DNA of 7,329 nt from Thermoproteota archaeon (GCA_003661265.1 QMVU01000051.1:1-7329); one strand, 5' to 3'; positions 1-5,611 are shown, counted from the stretch's first letter. A program made the numbers and translations. The notes: generated from the sequence alone by a model not told the origin.

Positions 1-124
1 CCTTCCCACCATCTCTCAAAGTCTTTGTAATTATGGAGATCAACCTCTCTTCTGCCTCCTCTAGAGGAGGCAGAAGAGAGGTTGATCTCCATAATTACAA
101 AGACTTTGAGAGATGGTGGGAAGG
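1..124. repeat. Perfect 124-bp palindrome at the left edge
   Basis: Bases 1-62 are the exact reverse complement of bases 63-124, with no spacer; the centre lies in the CTAG at 61-64. The right arm reads in frame as part of the FttA nuclease gene, and the left arm is the same coding sequence inverted. Because one arm is ordinary coding sequence and the palindrome sits at the very edge of the window, the simplest reading is a fold-back (chimeric) end made during amplification, library preparation or assembly. A real hairpin terminus or an inverted duplication is possible but less likely. Whether the palindrome extends left of base 1 cannot be seen. Confidence 0.97.
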
Positions 125-810
125 TGTTGATTCCAGCCCTTTCCGTTGGGAGATCTACTGAAGTAATGCTCGCCCTAATAGACGCTTTGGAGAAGAAAAA
201 AATTCCAGACGTTCCCATATTTATAGACGGGATGATCTCAGACTCTAATGCGATACATACAGCTTATCCTGTCTATCTCTCAAAGGAAATTAGGGATAAG
301 ATATTTGAAGAGGACGCCAACCCGTTCTTGGAACCTCACATAACTCCCGTTAAAGGACCCTCAGATCGAGAAGAAATTGTTTCAGGAGGTCCTTCCATAA
401 TTATAGCTCCTTCCGGAATGCTTGTGGGAGGGCCTAGTCTTGAGTACTTCTCGGCACTAGCTCCAGACAAGAAAAACTCAATACTCCTGGTTAGCTATCA
501 GGCTAGGGGGACTCTAGGTAGGCGATTAATTGAAGGCGCCAAACGAGTACAGGTTTCCACCCCCTCTGGTCAGAAGGAAGTGGAGGTTAGGGCATCAGTT
601 CATCTAATAGAAGGGTTTTCGGCCCATGCAGATAAGGTACAGTTGCTCAGTTATCTAGCTAGGCTCGAACCAAAACCAAAAAGGGTGATCCTAGTTCATA
701 GTGAGGAGAAGAAACTCTACACCTTTTCATCATTAGTTCAAAGCACTCTAAGATCCTCCCATACACAGGTAATTGTACCAGATGTTTTGGAAAGATTTAG
801 GCTTGCTTAG
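64..810 (+). CDS. fttA: aCPSF1/FttA-type beta-CASP ribonuclease, C-terminal part (5' truncated)
   Basis: This is the C-terminal part of an archaeal CPSF73-like metallo-beta-lactamase/beta-CASP nuclease. The family cleaves nascent RNA at U-rich sites and terminates archaeal transcription. Residues are counted from the TTG at 82. Visible are GGKVLIP (12-18), VGRSTE (22-27), IDGM followed by AIHTAYP (48-63), PSGM..GGP (110-118), GTLGRR (143-148), beta-CASP motif B GFSAHAD with His182, and motif C VHSE with His206. The IDGM..AIHTAYP block favours aCPSF1 over aCPSF2. The frame stays open upstream of 82 (EEAEERL, as in the family) to the palindrome centre, so the TTG at 82 is not a real start. The KH domains and HxHxDH motif of full-length proteins are missing, through contig truncation rather than gene decay. 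Motif C reads HSE where HGE is usual. The stop lies 3 bp from the convergent sepF stop. Confidence 0.88.
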   Translation, partial: EEAEERLISIITKTLRDGGKVLIPALSVGRSTEVMLALIDALEKKKIPDVPIFIDGMISDSNAIHTAYPVYLSKEIRDKIFEEDANPFLEPHITPVKGPSDREEIVSGGPSIIIAPSGMLVGGPSLEYFSALAPDKKNSILLVSYQARGTLGRRLIEGAKRVQVSTPSGQKEVEVRASVHLIEGFSAHADKVQLLSYLARLEPKPKRVILVHSEEKKLYTFSSLVQSTLRSSHTQVIVPDVLERFRLA

Positions 811-813
811 CCG

Positions 814-1182
814 TCAAATTCCTTTTTTACTATGCGGAGACCTCCAGACCTCAACAAATCTGGGAACAACTAGGAGAGGAGGAAACTCACTCGTGTCAAT
901 TAGTACGGTCTCACCACCCTCTTCCATAACGCTTTCTTTTAACCTTTGAATTATTTCAGTAAGCCTAGAGGCCTCCTTCGAGGCATAATTATTGTATCTA
1001 ACTATTACGATGTTTCCATCCCTTACTTCCTTCAATATAGTTTCTATGTCCCCCTCGTCTGAGAGCATCATCGGTTTTATTGCAATTGGCTTCTCAGGAA
1101 TCTCTTCCTCAACCTCAGAAGGAGGTAGAAACTCTTCCTCCTCCTCTTTACGCTTTCTGAAAATTCCGCTTAGAAATCCCAA
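814..1182 (-). CDS. sepF: Archaeal SepF-like cell division protein (DUF552)
   Basis: This 122-residue protein fits archaeal SepF, the membrane anchor that links FtsZ filaments to the membrane at the division site. The N-terminus MGFLSGIFRK is a short amphipathic, hydrophobic-plus-basic segment like the SepF membrane-targeting helix. An acidic, Glu-rich linker (13-30) follows, then a compact alpha/beta domain (about 33-113) with the family pattern GNIVIVRYNN (56-65), a helix, EEGGETVLID (87-96) and a VVPRFVEVW end (105-113). The start is TTG, with GGAGG at 1191-1195 placed 8 nt upstream and a TATA-like box further up. The gene diverges from lsm and converges on fttA. No ftsZ lies in the window, so the FtsZ partner is inferred from the family. 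Domain assignment is good; assignment to division rests on homology. Confidence 0.8.
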   Translation of the reverse strand: MGFLSGIFRKRKEEEEEFLPPSEVEEEIPEKPIAIKPMMLSDEGDIETILKEVRDGNIVIVRYNNYASKEASRLTEIIQRLKESVMEEGGETVLIDTSEFPPLLVVPRFVEVWRSPHSKKGI

Positions 1183-1226
1183 CTGAGATCCCTCCTAAAC
1201 GTATCACGTAAGATGCTTGTGAGGCA

Positions 1227-1235
1227 TATTTAAAA
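1227..1235 (-). promoter_or_regulatory. TATA-like box of sepF
   Basis: On the minus strand this reads TTTTAAATA. An archaeal start site about 26 nt downstream would fall near 1204, leaving a leader of about 20 nt that contains the sepF GGAGG motif. The 120-bp gap between sepF and lsm holds no gene, only these divergent promoter signals. Confidence 0.5.
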
Positions 1236-1257
1236 CATCTCCATCAAAAGCTTAACC

Positions 1258-1264
1258 TTAAAAA
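1258..1264 (+). promoter_or_regulatory. TATA-like box of the lsm-rpl37e unit
   Basis: TTAAAAA here would place transcription start near 1286-1288, just ahead of the lsm ribosome-binding site at 1297-1300. It is the best A+T box in the correct range; no experimental support. Confidence 0.4.
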
Positions 1265-1296
1265 CCCTAGATTCTTTATGAGTAGGATAAAGGTAC

Positions 1297-1300
1297 GAGG
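1297..1300 (+). promoter_or_regulatory. Shine-Dalgarno GAGG that decides the lsm start
   Basis: GAGG lies 8 nt before the TTG at 1309 but only 2 nt before the in-frame GTG at 1303. sepF, gcvH and radA in this window use spacings of 7-8 nt, so TTG 1309 is preferred. Confidence 0.55.
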
Positions 1301-1308
1301 CGGTGACC

Positions 1309-1560
1309 TTGAACAACGCGACATTAGAGTACTTAAGTAAAAGTATGAATACAAATGTCCTGGTTTCGGTAAAAGCAAACTATTGGTTAAGGGGAATCCT
1401 ACGTTCATTTGACCAACACCTTAACCTCGTGATGGACAACGTTGAAGCCATAATAACGATAGAAGAGGGCTCGGAGAATCAGGTTTTAAAGATAGGAAAG
1501 AGAGTTCTAATAAGAGGAGACAACATCGTTGCAATCTCCTCCCCAAACCTGCTAAGGTGA
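1309..1560 (+). CDS. Archaeal Sm-like protein (LSm/SmAP)
   Basis: This is a small single-domain Sm-fold protein; archaeal SmAPs form heptameric rings that bind U-rich RNA. The Sm1 motif covers the region with RGILRSFDQHLNLVM (30-44 counted from the GTG at 1303), showing the D-x-H-x-N signature. Sm2 is IRGDNIVAIS (70-79), with the RGDN turn that contacts RNA. Between them is a short variable loop. The length (83 residues from TTG 1309, or 85 from GTG 1303) is typical. TTG 1309 is chosen from Shine-Dalgarno spacing. Five bases separate its stop from rpl37e, whose ribosome-binding site overlaps this stop, so the two are an operon. The LSm-L37e pairing is a common archaeal arrangement. Confidence 0.92.
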   Translation: MNNATLEYLSKSMNTNVLVSVKANYWLRGILRSFDQHLNLVMDNVEAIITIEEGSENQVLKIGKRVLIRGDNIVAISSPNLLR

Positions 1561-1565
1561 GATGA

Positions 1566-1760
1566 ATGACGAAAGGAACTCCATCGATGGGGAAGAGGAG
1601 TAGGGGTAAGACCCACATTAGATGTAGACGTTGTGGTAGACACTCATATAACGTCAGAAAGAAGTATTGTGCGGCCTGCGGATTTGGTAGAAGCAAGAGG
1701 ATGAGAAAATATGCTTGGGAAAAGAAGAGGGTCATAGCAGGCACAAGAAGGTCGATATAA
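1566..1760 (+). CDS. rpl37e: 50S ribosomal protein L37e
   Basis: This 64-residue, very basic zinc-ribbon protein of the large ribosomal subunit matches L37e throughout: [10 protein letters not shown] at the N-terminus, [15 protein letters not shown], then [10 protein letters not shown], with zinc ligands Cys20, Cys23, Cys35 and Cys38. The basic C-terminal tail (RKYAWEKKR) is also typical. The ATG at 1566 is preceded by AGGTGA, which overlaps the lsm stop codon and suggests translational coupling. Length is as expected for the family, and nothing in the gene looks disturbed. Confidence 0.96.
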   Translation: MTKGTPSMGKRSRGKTHIRCRRCGRHSYNVRKKYCAACGFGRSKRMRKYAWEKKRVIAGTRRSI

Positions 1761-1774
1761 ATCTTAAAGAGTCA

Positions 1775-1783
1775 TTTTTATAA
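1775..1783 (+). promoter_or_regulatory. TATA box of tRNA-Ala
   Basis: TTTTTATAA is centred about 28 nt before the first tRNA base (1808), the normal archaeal distance. The T-run may also serve to end the lsm-rpl37e transcript. Confidence 0.6.
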
Positions 1784-1807
1784 GCGACTTCGTAATAATA
1801 AGGCACT

Positions 1808-1899
1808 GGGCCGGTGGCGCAGTCTGGTAGCGCGCCCGCTTGGCATGTTGTGAAACCCAGAATGCGGGAGGTTCGGGGGTTCGAATCCCCCCCGGTCCA
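1808..1899 (+). tRNA. tRNA-Ala(GGC) with a 17-nt intron
   Basis: The cloverleaf folds with no mismatch. The acceptor stem is 1808-1814 with 1892-1898, including the G3:U70 pair that marks alanine tRNAs. The D stem is GCGC/GCGC (1817-1820 with 1830-1833), the anticodon stem CCCGC/GCGGG (1835-1839 with 1864-1868), and the T stem GGGGG/CCCCC around the loop TTCGAAT (1880-1886). After splicing the anticodon loop is TTGGCAT, giving anticodon GGC (1842-1844). The discriminator is A (1899); CCA is not encoded. The mature molecule is 75 nt, with one extra base in both the D loop and the variable loop. Stems are almost all G-C, as in thermophiles. Confidence 0.95.
1846..1862 (+). other. Archaeal tRNA intron (tRNA-Ala, position 37/38)
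   Basis: The 17-nt intron sits in a textbook bulge-helix-bulge. The central 4-bp helix is TTGG (1840-1843) with CCAG (1857-1860), one pair being a T.G wobble. The 3-nt bulges are CAT (1844-1846) and AAT (1861-1863). The inner helix is GTT/AAC (1847-1849 with 1854-1856), closed by a GTGA tetraloop. Cutting after the second base of each bulge yields the canonical 37/38 site. Confidence 0.88.
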
Positions 1900-1932
1900 C
1901 ATTCTATGAGCGCATTAGTGAAATAGTAAAGG

Positions 1933-1940
1933 TTATATTT
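1933..1940 (+). promoter_or_regulatory. TATA box of tRNA-Cys
   Basis: TTATATTT is centred about 26 nt before the first tRNA base (1962), so this tRNA probably has its own promoter rather than depending on readthrough from tRNA-Ala. Confidence 0.6.
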
Positions 1941-1961
1941 CTTCCTAGCTCTAGAAAGGAC

Positions 1962-2055
1962 GCCCGGGTAGCTCAGACTGGGAGAGCGCTCGGCTGCAGT
2001 GGAAGTTGTGCTCCCAGATACCGAGCGGTCCCGGGTTCAAATCCCGGCCCGGGCC
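1962..2055 (+). tRNA. tRNA-Cys(GCA) with a 20-nt intron
   Basis: The acceptor stem is GCCCGGG/CCCGGGC (1962-1968 with 2048-2054), the D stem GCTC/GAGC (1971-1974 with 1984-1987), the anticodon stem CTCGG/CCGAG (1989-1993 with 2021-2025), and the T stem CCGGG/CCCGG around TTCAAAT (2036-2042). After removal of 2000-2019 the anticodon loop is CTGCAGA, the usual archaeal Cys loop, with anticodon GCA at 1996-1998. The discriminator is C73 (2055), whereas cysteine tRNAs normally carry U73, a major identity base; a T follows immediately. CCA is not encoded. The amino-acid assignment is from the anticodon and is firm; the discriminator is odd. Confidence 0.92.
2000..2019 (+). other. Archaeal tRNA intron (tRNA-Cys, position 37/38)
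   Basis: The 20-nt intron has a 3-nt bulge ATA (2018-2020) on the 3' side and a CTG/CAG helix (1994-1996 with 2015-2017). The fourth central pair would be C1997 with C2014, a mismatch, so the 5' bulge is effectively 4 nt and the motif is a relaxed bulge-helix-bulge. An inner helix GGA/TCC (2001-2003 with 2012-2014) is possible. The GTTGTG and CCCAGA blocks resemble those in the tRNA-Ala intron. Confidence 0.8.
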
Positions 2056-2058
2056 TCC

Positions 2059-2063
2059 TTTTT
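2059..2063 (+). terminator. T-run after tRNA-Cys
   Basis: Five T residues begin 3 bases after the tRNA-Cys discriminator (2055), consistent with an archaeal oligo-T terminator. The remaining gap to 2150 has no gene that I can support. Confidence 0.35.
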
Positions 2064-2140
2064 CCTAAGAAAGACGCTATTTACTCTGTTAATCCTATAT
2101 TCGTTTTTGTGAGCTTCTAGTGTAAAATAAGGGGAGGTGA

Positions 2141-2150
2141 AAGAGAAAAA
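2141..2150 (-). terminator. T-rich tract after the UPF0147 gene
   Basis: On the minus strand TTTTTCTCTT follows directly after the UPF0147 stop codon. It resembles the U-rich sites at which archaeal transcripts end and FttA-type nucleases act. Confidence 0.35.
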
Positions 2151-2417
2151 TTAATCTCTTATCCTCTCTAAGATACCTACGGTAAGAAGTATTTGACTTC
2201 TGGTTGGAAATGGCATATTTATGTCATTTATGATATCATTAAGTATTGATATCGCCTTGCTCGCTCTCACGCCATAGCTTTGACTCTCATCCCTTAAGGC
2301 ATCTATAGCTTCGGTGGCAGCTCTCCTAATGTTTTTAGGAACTCCTCTGTCTTGAGAAATCCTATCCAAAATCTGGACAGCCCTCTCAATTTCTGATATA
2401 TATTCCTGCTTTCCCAT
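2151..2417 (-). CDS. UPF0147 family protein
   Basis: This 88-residue protein belongs to UPF0147, a small all-helical family found across archaea with no established function. Diagnostic stretches are ILDRISQDRGVPKNIRRAA near the start of the domain, then a central helix, and NDINMPFPTRSQIL before the C-terminal helix. The ATG at 2417 is chosen because GGAGGTGAT precedes it at near-ideal spacing. The frame stays open upstream to 2546, but that extension is not family-like and would overlap the divergent gene. The neighbour on the other side of the shared promoter is a Sssca1-type zinc-ribbon gene. A T-rich tract follows the stop. Confidence 0.88.
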   Translation of the reverse strand: MGKQEYISEIERAVQILDRISQDRGVPKNIRRAATEAIDALRDESQSYGVRASKAISILNDIINDINMPFPTRSQILLTVGILERIRD

Positions 2418-2478
2418 AATATCACCTCCCGATTTAAGGGGGATAATAATAAGTCCTCGTAGCACATCAACTTCTGCC

Positions 2479-2486
2479 TTTAAAAT
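2479..2486. promoter_or_regulatory. Shared divergent TATA-like element
   Basis: TTTAAAAT contains the palindromic TTTAAA and could serve both directions. Rightward, transcription would start near 2509, about 7 nt before the TTG of the Sssca1 gene. Leftward, it would start near 2456, giving a leader of about 39 nt with a good Shine-Dalgarno motif for the UPF0147 gene. No other clear TATA candidate lies between the two genes, except TTATTATTA near 2447 for the minus strand. Confidence 0.4.
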
Positions 2487-2515
2487 CTTAAGGAGGTGAA
2501 TATAGGGGACCCCTC

Positions 2516-2881
2516 TTGGCAGATCTACCATTGGAGGAGAAATCAAGGAGGATATCGGAGGCTCTCAAAAGAGGCTGGAAGATGCTTAGCGAGATATGTC
2601 CCAATTGTGGGGCTCCTCTGTTCCAAACTAATGGGGAGACGATTTGTCCAGTTTGCAACGCTAGGTACATTCTAGTAAAGTCCGATGAGGAAGCTGCCGA
2701 GGAACTATTGAGGTTAAAATTGATTGGATTAAGAGATGTACTCTCCTCTAAAGCTGAAGAGATAATGAAAGAGATCTCTAGCTCGGAGAATTACCAAGAA
2801 CTCGCTATTCTTATAAATCTGTTAAATGGTATCTTGGATGCTATACATAAAATCAAGAAAATAACCAAAGAAGCAGGATGA
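2516..2881 (+). CDS. Sssca1/ZNRD2-type zinc-ribbon protein
   Basis: This 121-residue protein has the layout of archaeal homologues of Sjogren syndrome/scleroderma autoantigen 1. A helical N-terminus (KRGWKMLSE, 18-26) leads into a zinc ribbon CPNCGAPLF...CPVC with ligands Cys28, Cys31, Cys44 and Cys47. A predicted long helical C-terminus rich in Leu and Glu (55-118) follows. The molecular role of the family in archaea is not established. The start is uncertain: TTG 2516 keeps the usual N-terminal helix, but the strong AGGAGGTGA at 2491-2499 is too far upstream (GGAGG ends 19 nt before it). With a TATA-like box at 2479 the transcript would be nearly leaderless. The stop lies 7 bp from the convergent gene at 2889. 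Confidence 0.75.
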   Translation: MADLPLEEKSRRISEALKRGWKMLSEICPNCGAPLFQTNGETICPVCNARYILVKSDEEAAEELLRLKLIGLRDVLSSKAEEIMKEISSSENYQELAILINLLNGILDAIHKIKKITKEAG

Positions 2882-2888
2882 CACAACA

Positions 2889-3356
2889 CTACTTTAAGAA
2901 TCCTGATTCCCATAGCAACATGCGCAAGACGGCCTTTGGCGGCGTTCTAAACAAACCTCGCCATGGTACCAGTCTAAAACGTGTAAATCCATCGTAATAT
3001 TTCAGAAGAAGAAGGTACTGATCACTAATAAGGCTTATCCTTCTATTTTTAGCGCCATGATAACGATAGGAGAATGTGATTAAGAAATTAGCTGAGTTCT
3101 TACTTCCAAGGATAAATTCTATTGAGAGCTGGGCTATCTTCCTACAATCAATTGGAGTGAGCTTATGACCTTCGTTAACCTTAATGGAAACTTCCCTTTG
3201 AACGTATACGCTCCCCTTTCTGGAAGACACGTCAGTTAACATGAGATCTACGCAACCATCCATTCTTAGTAGACCGAATAGGAACCTGATCAAACAACTT
3301 TCCCCTTTACCTAAACTAAGGGTATAGGTGTCTCTTACCCTCAAGCTCTTCACCAT
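2889..3356 (-). CDS. Hypothetical protein overlapping hef
   Basis: I do not recognise this 155-residue protein. It is basic, soluble-looking and mixed alpha/beta, with no signal peptide or clear membrane segment. A hydrophobic stretch CLIRFLFGLL lies at 21-30. Cys21, Cys35 and Cys71 do not form a zinc motif. An arginine-rich, aromatic C-terminal part (FTRFRLVPWRGLFRTPP, 124-140) could bind nucleic acid, but that is a guess. The ATG at 3354-3356 lies inside the end of hef, overlapping it by 41 nt in another frame, with only a weak GAGAT-like motif before it. This suggests translation coupled to hef and a possible link to repair. It could instead be a lineage-specific protein. That it is a gene at all rests on its length, the tight packing and the lack of a competing frame. 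Confidence 0.6.
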   Translation of the reverse strand: MVKSLRVRDTYTLSLGKGESCLIRFLFGLLRMDGCVDLMLTDVSSRKGSVYVQREVSIKVNEGHKLTPIDCRKIAQLSIEFILGSKNSANFLITFSYRYHGAKNRRISLISDQYLLLLKYYDGFTRFRLVPWRGLFRTPPKAVLRMLLWESGFLK

Positions 3357-5583
3357 ATCTCTTGTTGGAAAATTTCACTATTCTTCTGGCTGTTATGGGA
3401 TCAACTCCCTCAACAGATTGCAATTCCTTCTCTGAAGCTGAAAAAACGTTTTTTAGACTTCCGAAAGCCCTTAACAAGTTCCTAGCAACAAATACATTAA
3501 CCCCCGGGATCTCGGTAAGCACCCGTTCCAAGACGGTGTCATCATCCACGACCAAGGGATGTATTTCCAGAACCTTCTTCCTTTGCTCCTTAATTGCTAA
3601 CAATCTAATTAATTCAGCACTCTCCTCAGGATTCCTCGACCATAAGATGGGTAAACCACCGATCGTTAAGCTTGTTATCAATTCCATTAGGGAGCGTGAG
3701 CGAACTCCGCTCTTGCTGGCTTCATACAGCGTTTCACATTCTATGAGAAGAATTGGTCTCTTATAAGTAGCTTTAAGCTTATCTACCTGCTCAAATATTT
3801 CTCTATTAGCAAGAGAAGACACTAAATCATCTATAGTCCTCCTTTCAATCACTACTTCATCGCTTACAACGTAATCTCCGACTTCCAATTTAGAAACACT
3901 TATTTTTACATCATTGAATGAGGCCAATTTCCTAACGACTTCTCCACCGAGTTCTCTTGCATCTACTCTTATAATAACCTCAGGGGCTCTTTTTTCGTTC
4001 GAGGATTGTTGACTGTTCATCGAAAATTCCTCTAAAGTTATGTGCTTTCTCCTCATTTCTACCAACGAACTTACTTCATGAAGGGCTTTCATCATTTTCC
4101 TCTCTTTCATGACAGTAGTTCGATAGAAAAACTCCTCTCGTTTTCCAGATACTAGAACAACCACTTTCCCAGGTCTCCCTCTACCAGTTCTGCCCCTTCT
4201 CTGGATATACCTTATGACGGAAGGTACTGCATCATAAAAAACTACTAGGTCAACCTCAGGTATGTCCAAACCCTCTTCTCCTATACTAGTAGCTACTAAA
4301 AGATCGTATTTTCCCGAAGAAAAATCTTGTAATATTTTTCTCTGTTCTTCTTGGCTCATCCCCTTTAATTCTTCCCTCCTTGCTTGTCCAATAAATAGGG
4401 AAGCTCTAACTCCCGTCTTCTCTTTTAAGTAATTTAAGACAATTTCGGCTGTTTTTCTATAATTTACAAATACTATTCCCCTTTTTCCCCTTGTAATACC
4501 CTCTATATCAATTATGGAGGCTAGCTCCTCTAACTTTGGATGAACGGTTCCTTTTGGAAGGGATAAAAGCCAGTTCCAGGCTTTCAAAACCCTCCTGTCC
4601 TCGAGCAAAAGTCTATCAGAGATCGTCCTTCCTTTCCTTCTGAGAACTTTTTCTAAGTACTTCTTAGCAGGCTCAGGTCCTTGAGTTTCTAAGAGATTCA
4701 TAAAATAGTGAAGTTTTATTAGAGCCGCAACAAGAGCAGAGGCAAATCTATCTTCCTTAAATGCAATGGTCTCAGCTCTTAGTCTTAAGAGATCTTTAAG
4801 TCTAACATAATCCCCGTCTTCTATTTCAATTAATCCTCTCTCTATAAGTTTTTCAAGCAGATCTTGATAGGAAGATCTCAATTCATCTAAAATAGATTGG
4901 TAGTCCTCAGGCAAGGTTACTCTAATCCAGTTTACCCTTAACTCAGCTACATATCTCCTTACATCAGGACTTCTTCTAGACCTTACCTCAACATGTTGAA
5001 TATGAAGGTTGTCGACTATCTCTAAGATCTTCTCCTTGGAACTCCCAGGAGATGCTGTAAGCGCTAAGATTCTTGGCTCTCTTGCTTTATCTAAGTAATG
5101 TCTCGCTATGACAGTGTAAGGATAATTCCCAACTGCCCTATGGGCTTCATCAAAAACTAATAAAACGAAGTCGGATAGATCCAATCTTCCTGCGAGGATA
5201 TCATTTTCAACTGTTTGAGGAGTAGCGGAGAAAACCCTCCCAGAGGACCAAAGATCAGCTCTCTTCTTGGGCGGGATGGTTCCAGTTACCAGGACAATAT
5301 GCTCGTCCTCAATATTTAGGGTTTCAGAGAGAAATCGATGATGTTGGATCGCAAGAGGTCTTGTAGGTGCCAGCATCATAGCCTTTCCCCAGGGAAATTT
5401 CTGCAACCTATAGGCCATTACCATAGTGGCAATGGAAGTCTTGCCTAGGCCTGTAGGAAGCACTACTAATGTGTTCGCTTCAACAGCCTTTGCTGAAATA
5501 AGTTGTTGGTATAGTCTTGCTTCAAGCTTCCTTGGCTTAATGAGCGGATGTTGTATGAAGTCTTCAGGTTGTTCACGACCCAT
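3316..5583 (-). CDS. hef: Hef-type helicase-nuclease (XPF/FANCM family)
   Basis: This 755-residue, two-part enzyme acts on stalled forks and branched DNA and matches the full length of archaeal Hef. The SF2 helicase half shows Walker A LPTGLGKT (42-49), DEAH (145-148), TAS (176-178), FVNYR (372-376), ATSIGEEGLD (431-440) and QRRGRTGR (461-468). A helical insert (about 225-345) lies between the helicase lobes. The XPF-type nuclease half has VDARE (540-544), GDY (569-571) and ERRTIDD (580-586), where the usual signature is ERKxxxD; the Lys is replaced by Arg582. Tandem helix-hairpin-helix motifs close the protein (about 683-740). N-terminal FIQHPLIKP...EARLYQQ is typical and supports the ATG. 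There is no Shine-Dalgarno motif, and the TATA-like box lies close enough for a nearly leaderless transcript. The 3' end overlaps the downstream hypothetical gene. Confidence 0.95.
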   Translation of the reverse strand: MGREQPEDFIQHPLIKPRKLEARLYQQLISAKAVEANTLVVLPTGLGKTSIATMVMAYRLQKFPWGKAMMLAPTRPLAIQHHRFLSETLNIEDEHIVLVTGTIPPKKRADLWSSGRVFSATPQTVENDILAGRLDLSDFVLLVFDEAHRAVGNYPYTVIARHYLDKAREPRILALTASPGSSKEKILEIVDNLHIQHVEVRSRRSPDVRRYVAELRVNWIRVTLPEDYQSILDELRSSYQDLLEKLIERGLIEIEDGDYVRLKDLLRLRAETIAFKEDRFASALVAALIKLHYFMNLLETQGPEPAKKYLEKVLRRKGRTISDRLLLEDRRVLKAWNWLLSLPKGTVHPKLEELASIIDIEGITRGKRGIVFVNYRKTAEIVLNYLKEKTGVRASLFIGQARREELKGMSQEEQRKILQDFSSGKYDLLVATSIGEEGLDIPEVDLVVFYDAVPSVIRYIQRRGRTGRGRPGKVVVLVSGKREEFFYRTTVMKERKMMKALHEVSSLVEMRRKHITLEEFSMNSQQSSNEKRAPEVIIRVDARELGGEVVRKLASFNDVKISVSKLEVGDYVVSDEVVIERRTIDDLVSSLANREIFEQVDKLKATYKRPILLIECETLYEASKSGVRSRSLMELITSLTIGGLPILWSRNPEESAELIRLLAIKEQRKKVLEIHPLVVDDDTVLERVLTEIPGVNVFVARNLLRAFGSLKNVFSASEKELQSVEGVDPITARRIVKFSNKRYGEELEGKRHLYP

Positions 5584-5611
5584 GTCAAGCTACTTCTCAT
5601 ACCCCTTACTC

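Noticed and set aside
82..84. TTG as the start of the fttA-type gene
   Set aside because: The family-like frame continues upstream to the palindrome centre, and the remaining protein lacks the entire metallo-beta-lactamase active-site N-terminal part.
992..1186. Plus-strand frame opposite sepF
   Set aside because: Serine-rich low-complexity translation that is a shadow of the sepF coding strand.
1421..1744. Minus-strand frame opposite lsm and rpl37e
   Set aside because: Leucine-rich shadow of two well-supported genes, spanning their junction.
1808..2055. Split or permuted tRNA genes
   Set aside because: Both tRNAs have their halves in normal order with short introns at 37/38, so no split or permuted arrangement is needed.
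2418..2546. N-terminal extension of the UPF0147 gene
   Set aside because: The extension lacks family similarity, crosses the divergent promoter and the start of the Sssca1 gene, and the internal ATG has a near-perfect ribosome-binding site.
3362..3766. Plus-strand frame opposite hef
   Set aside because: Antisense shadow inside the Hef nuclease and HhH region, without supporting signals.
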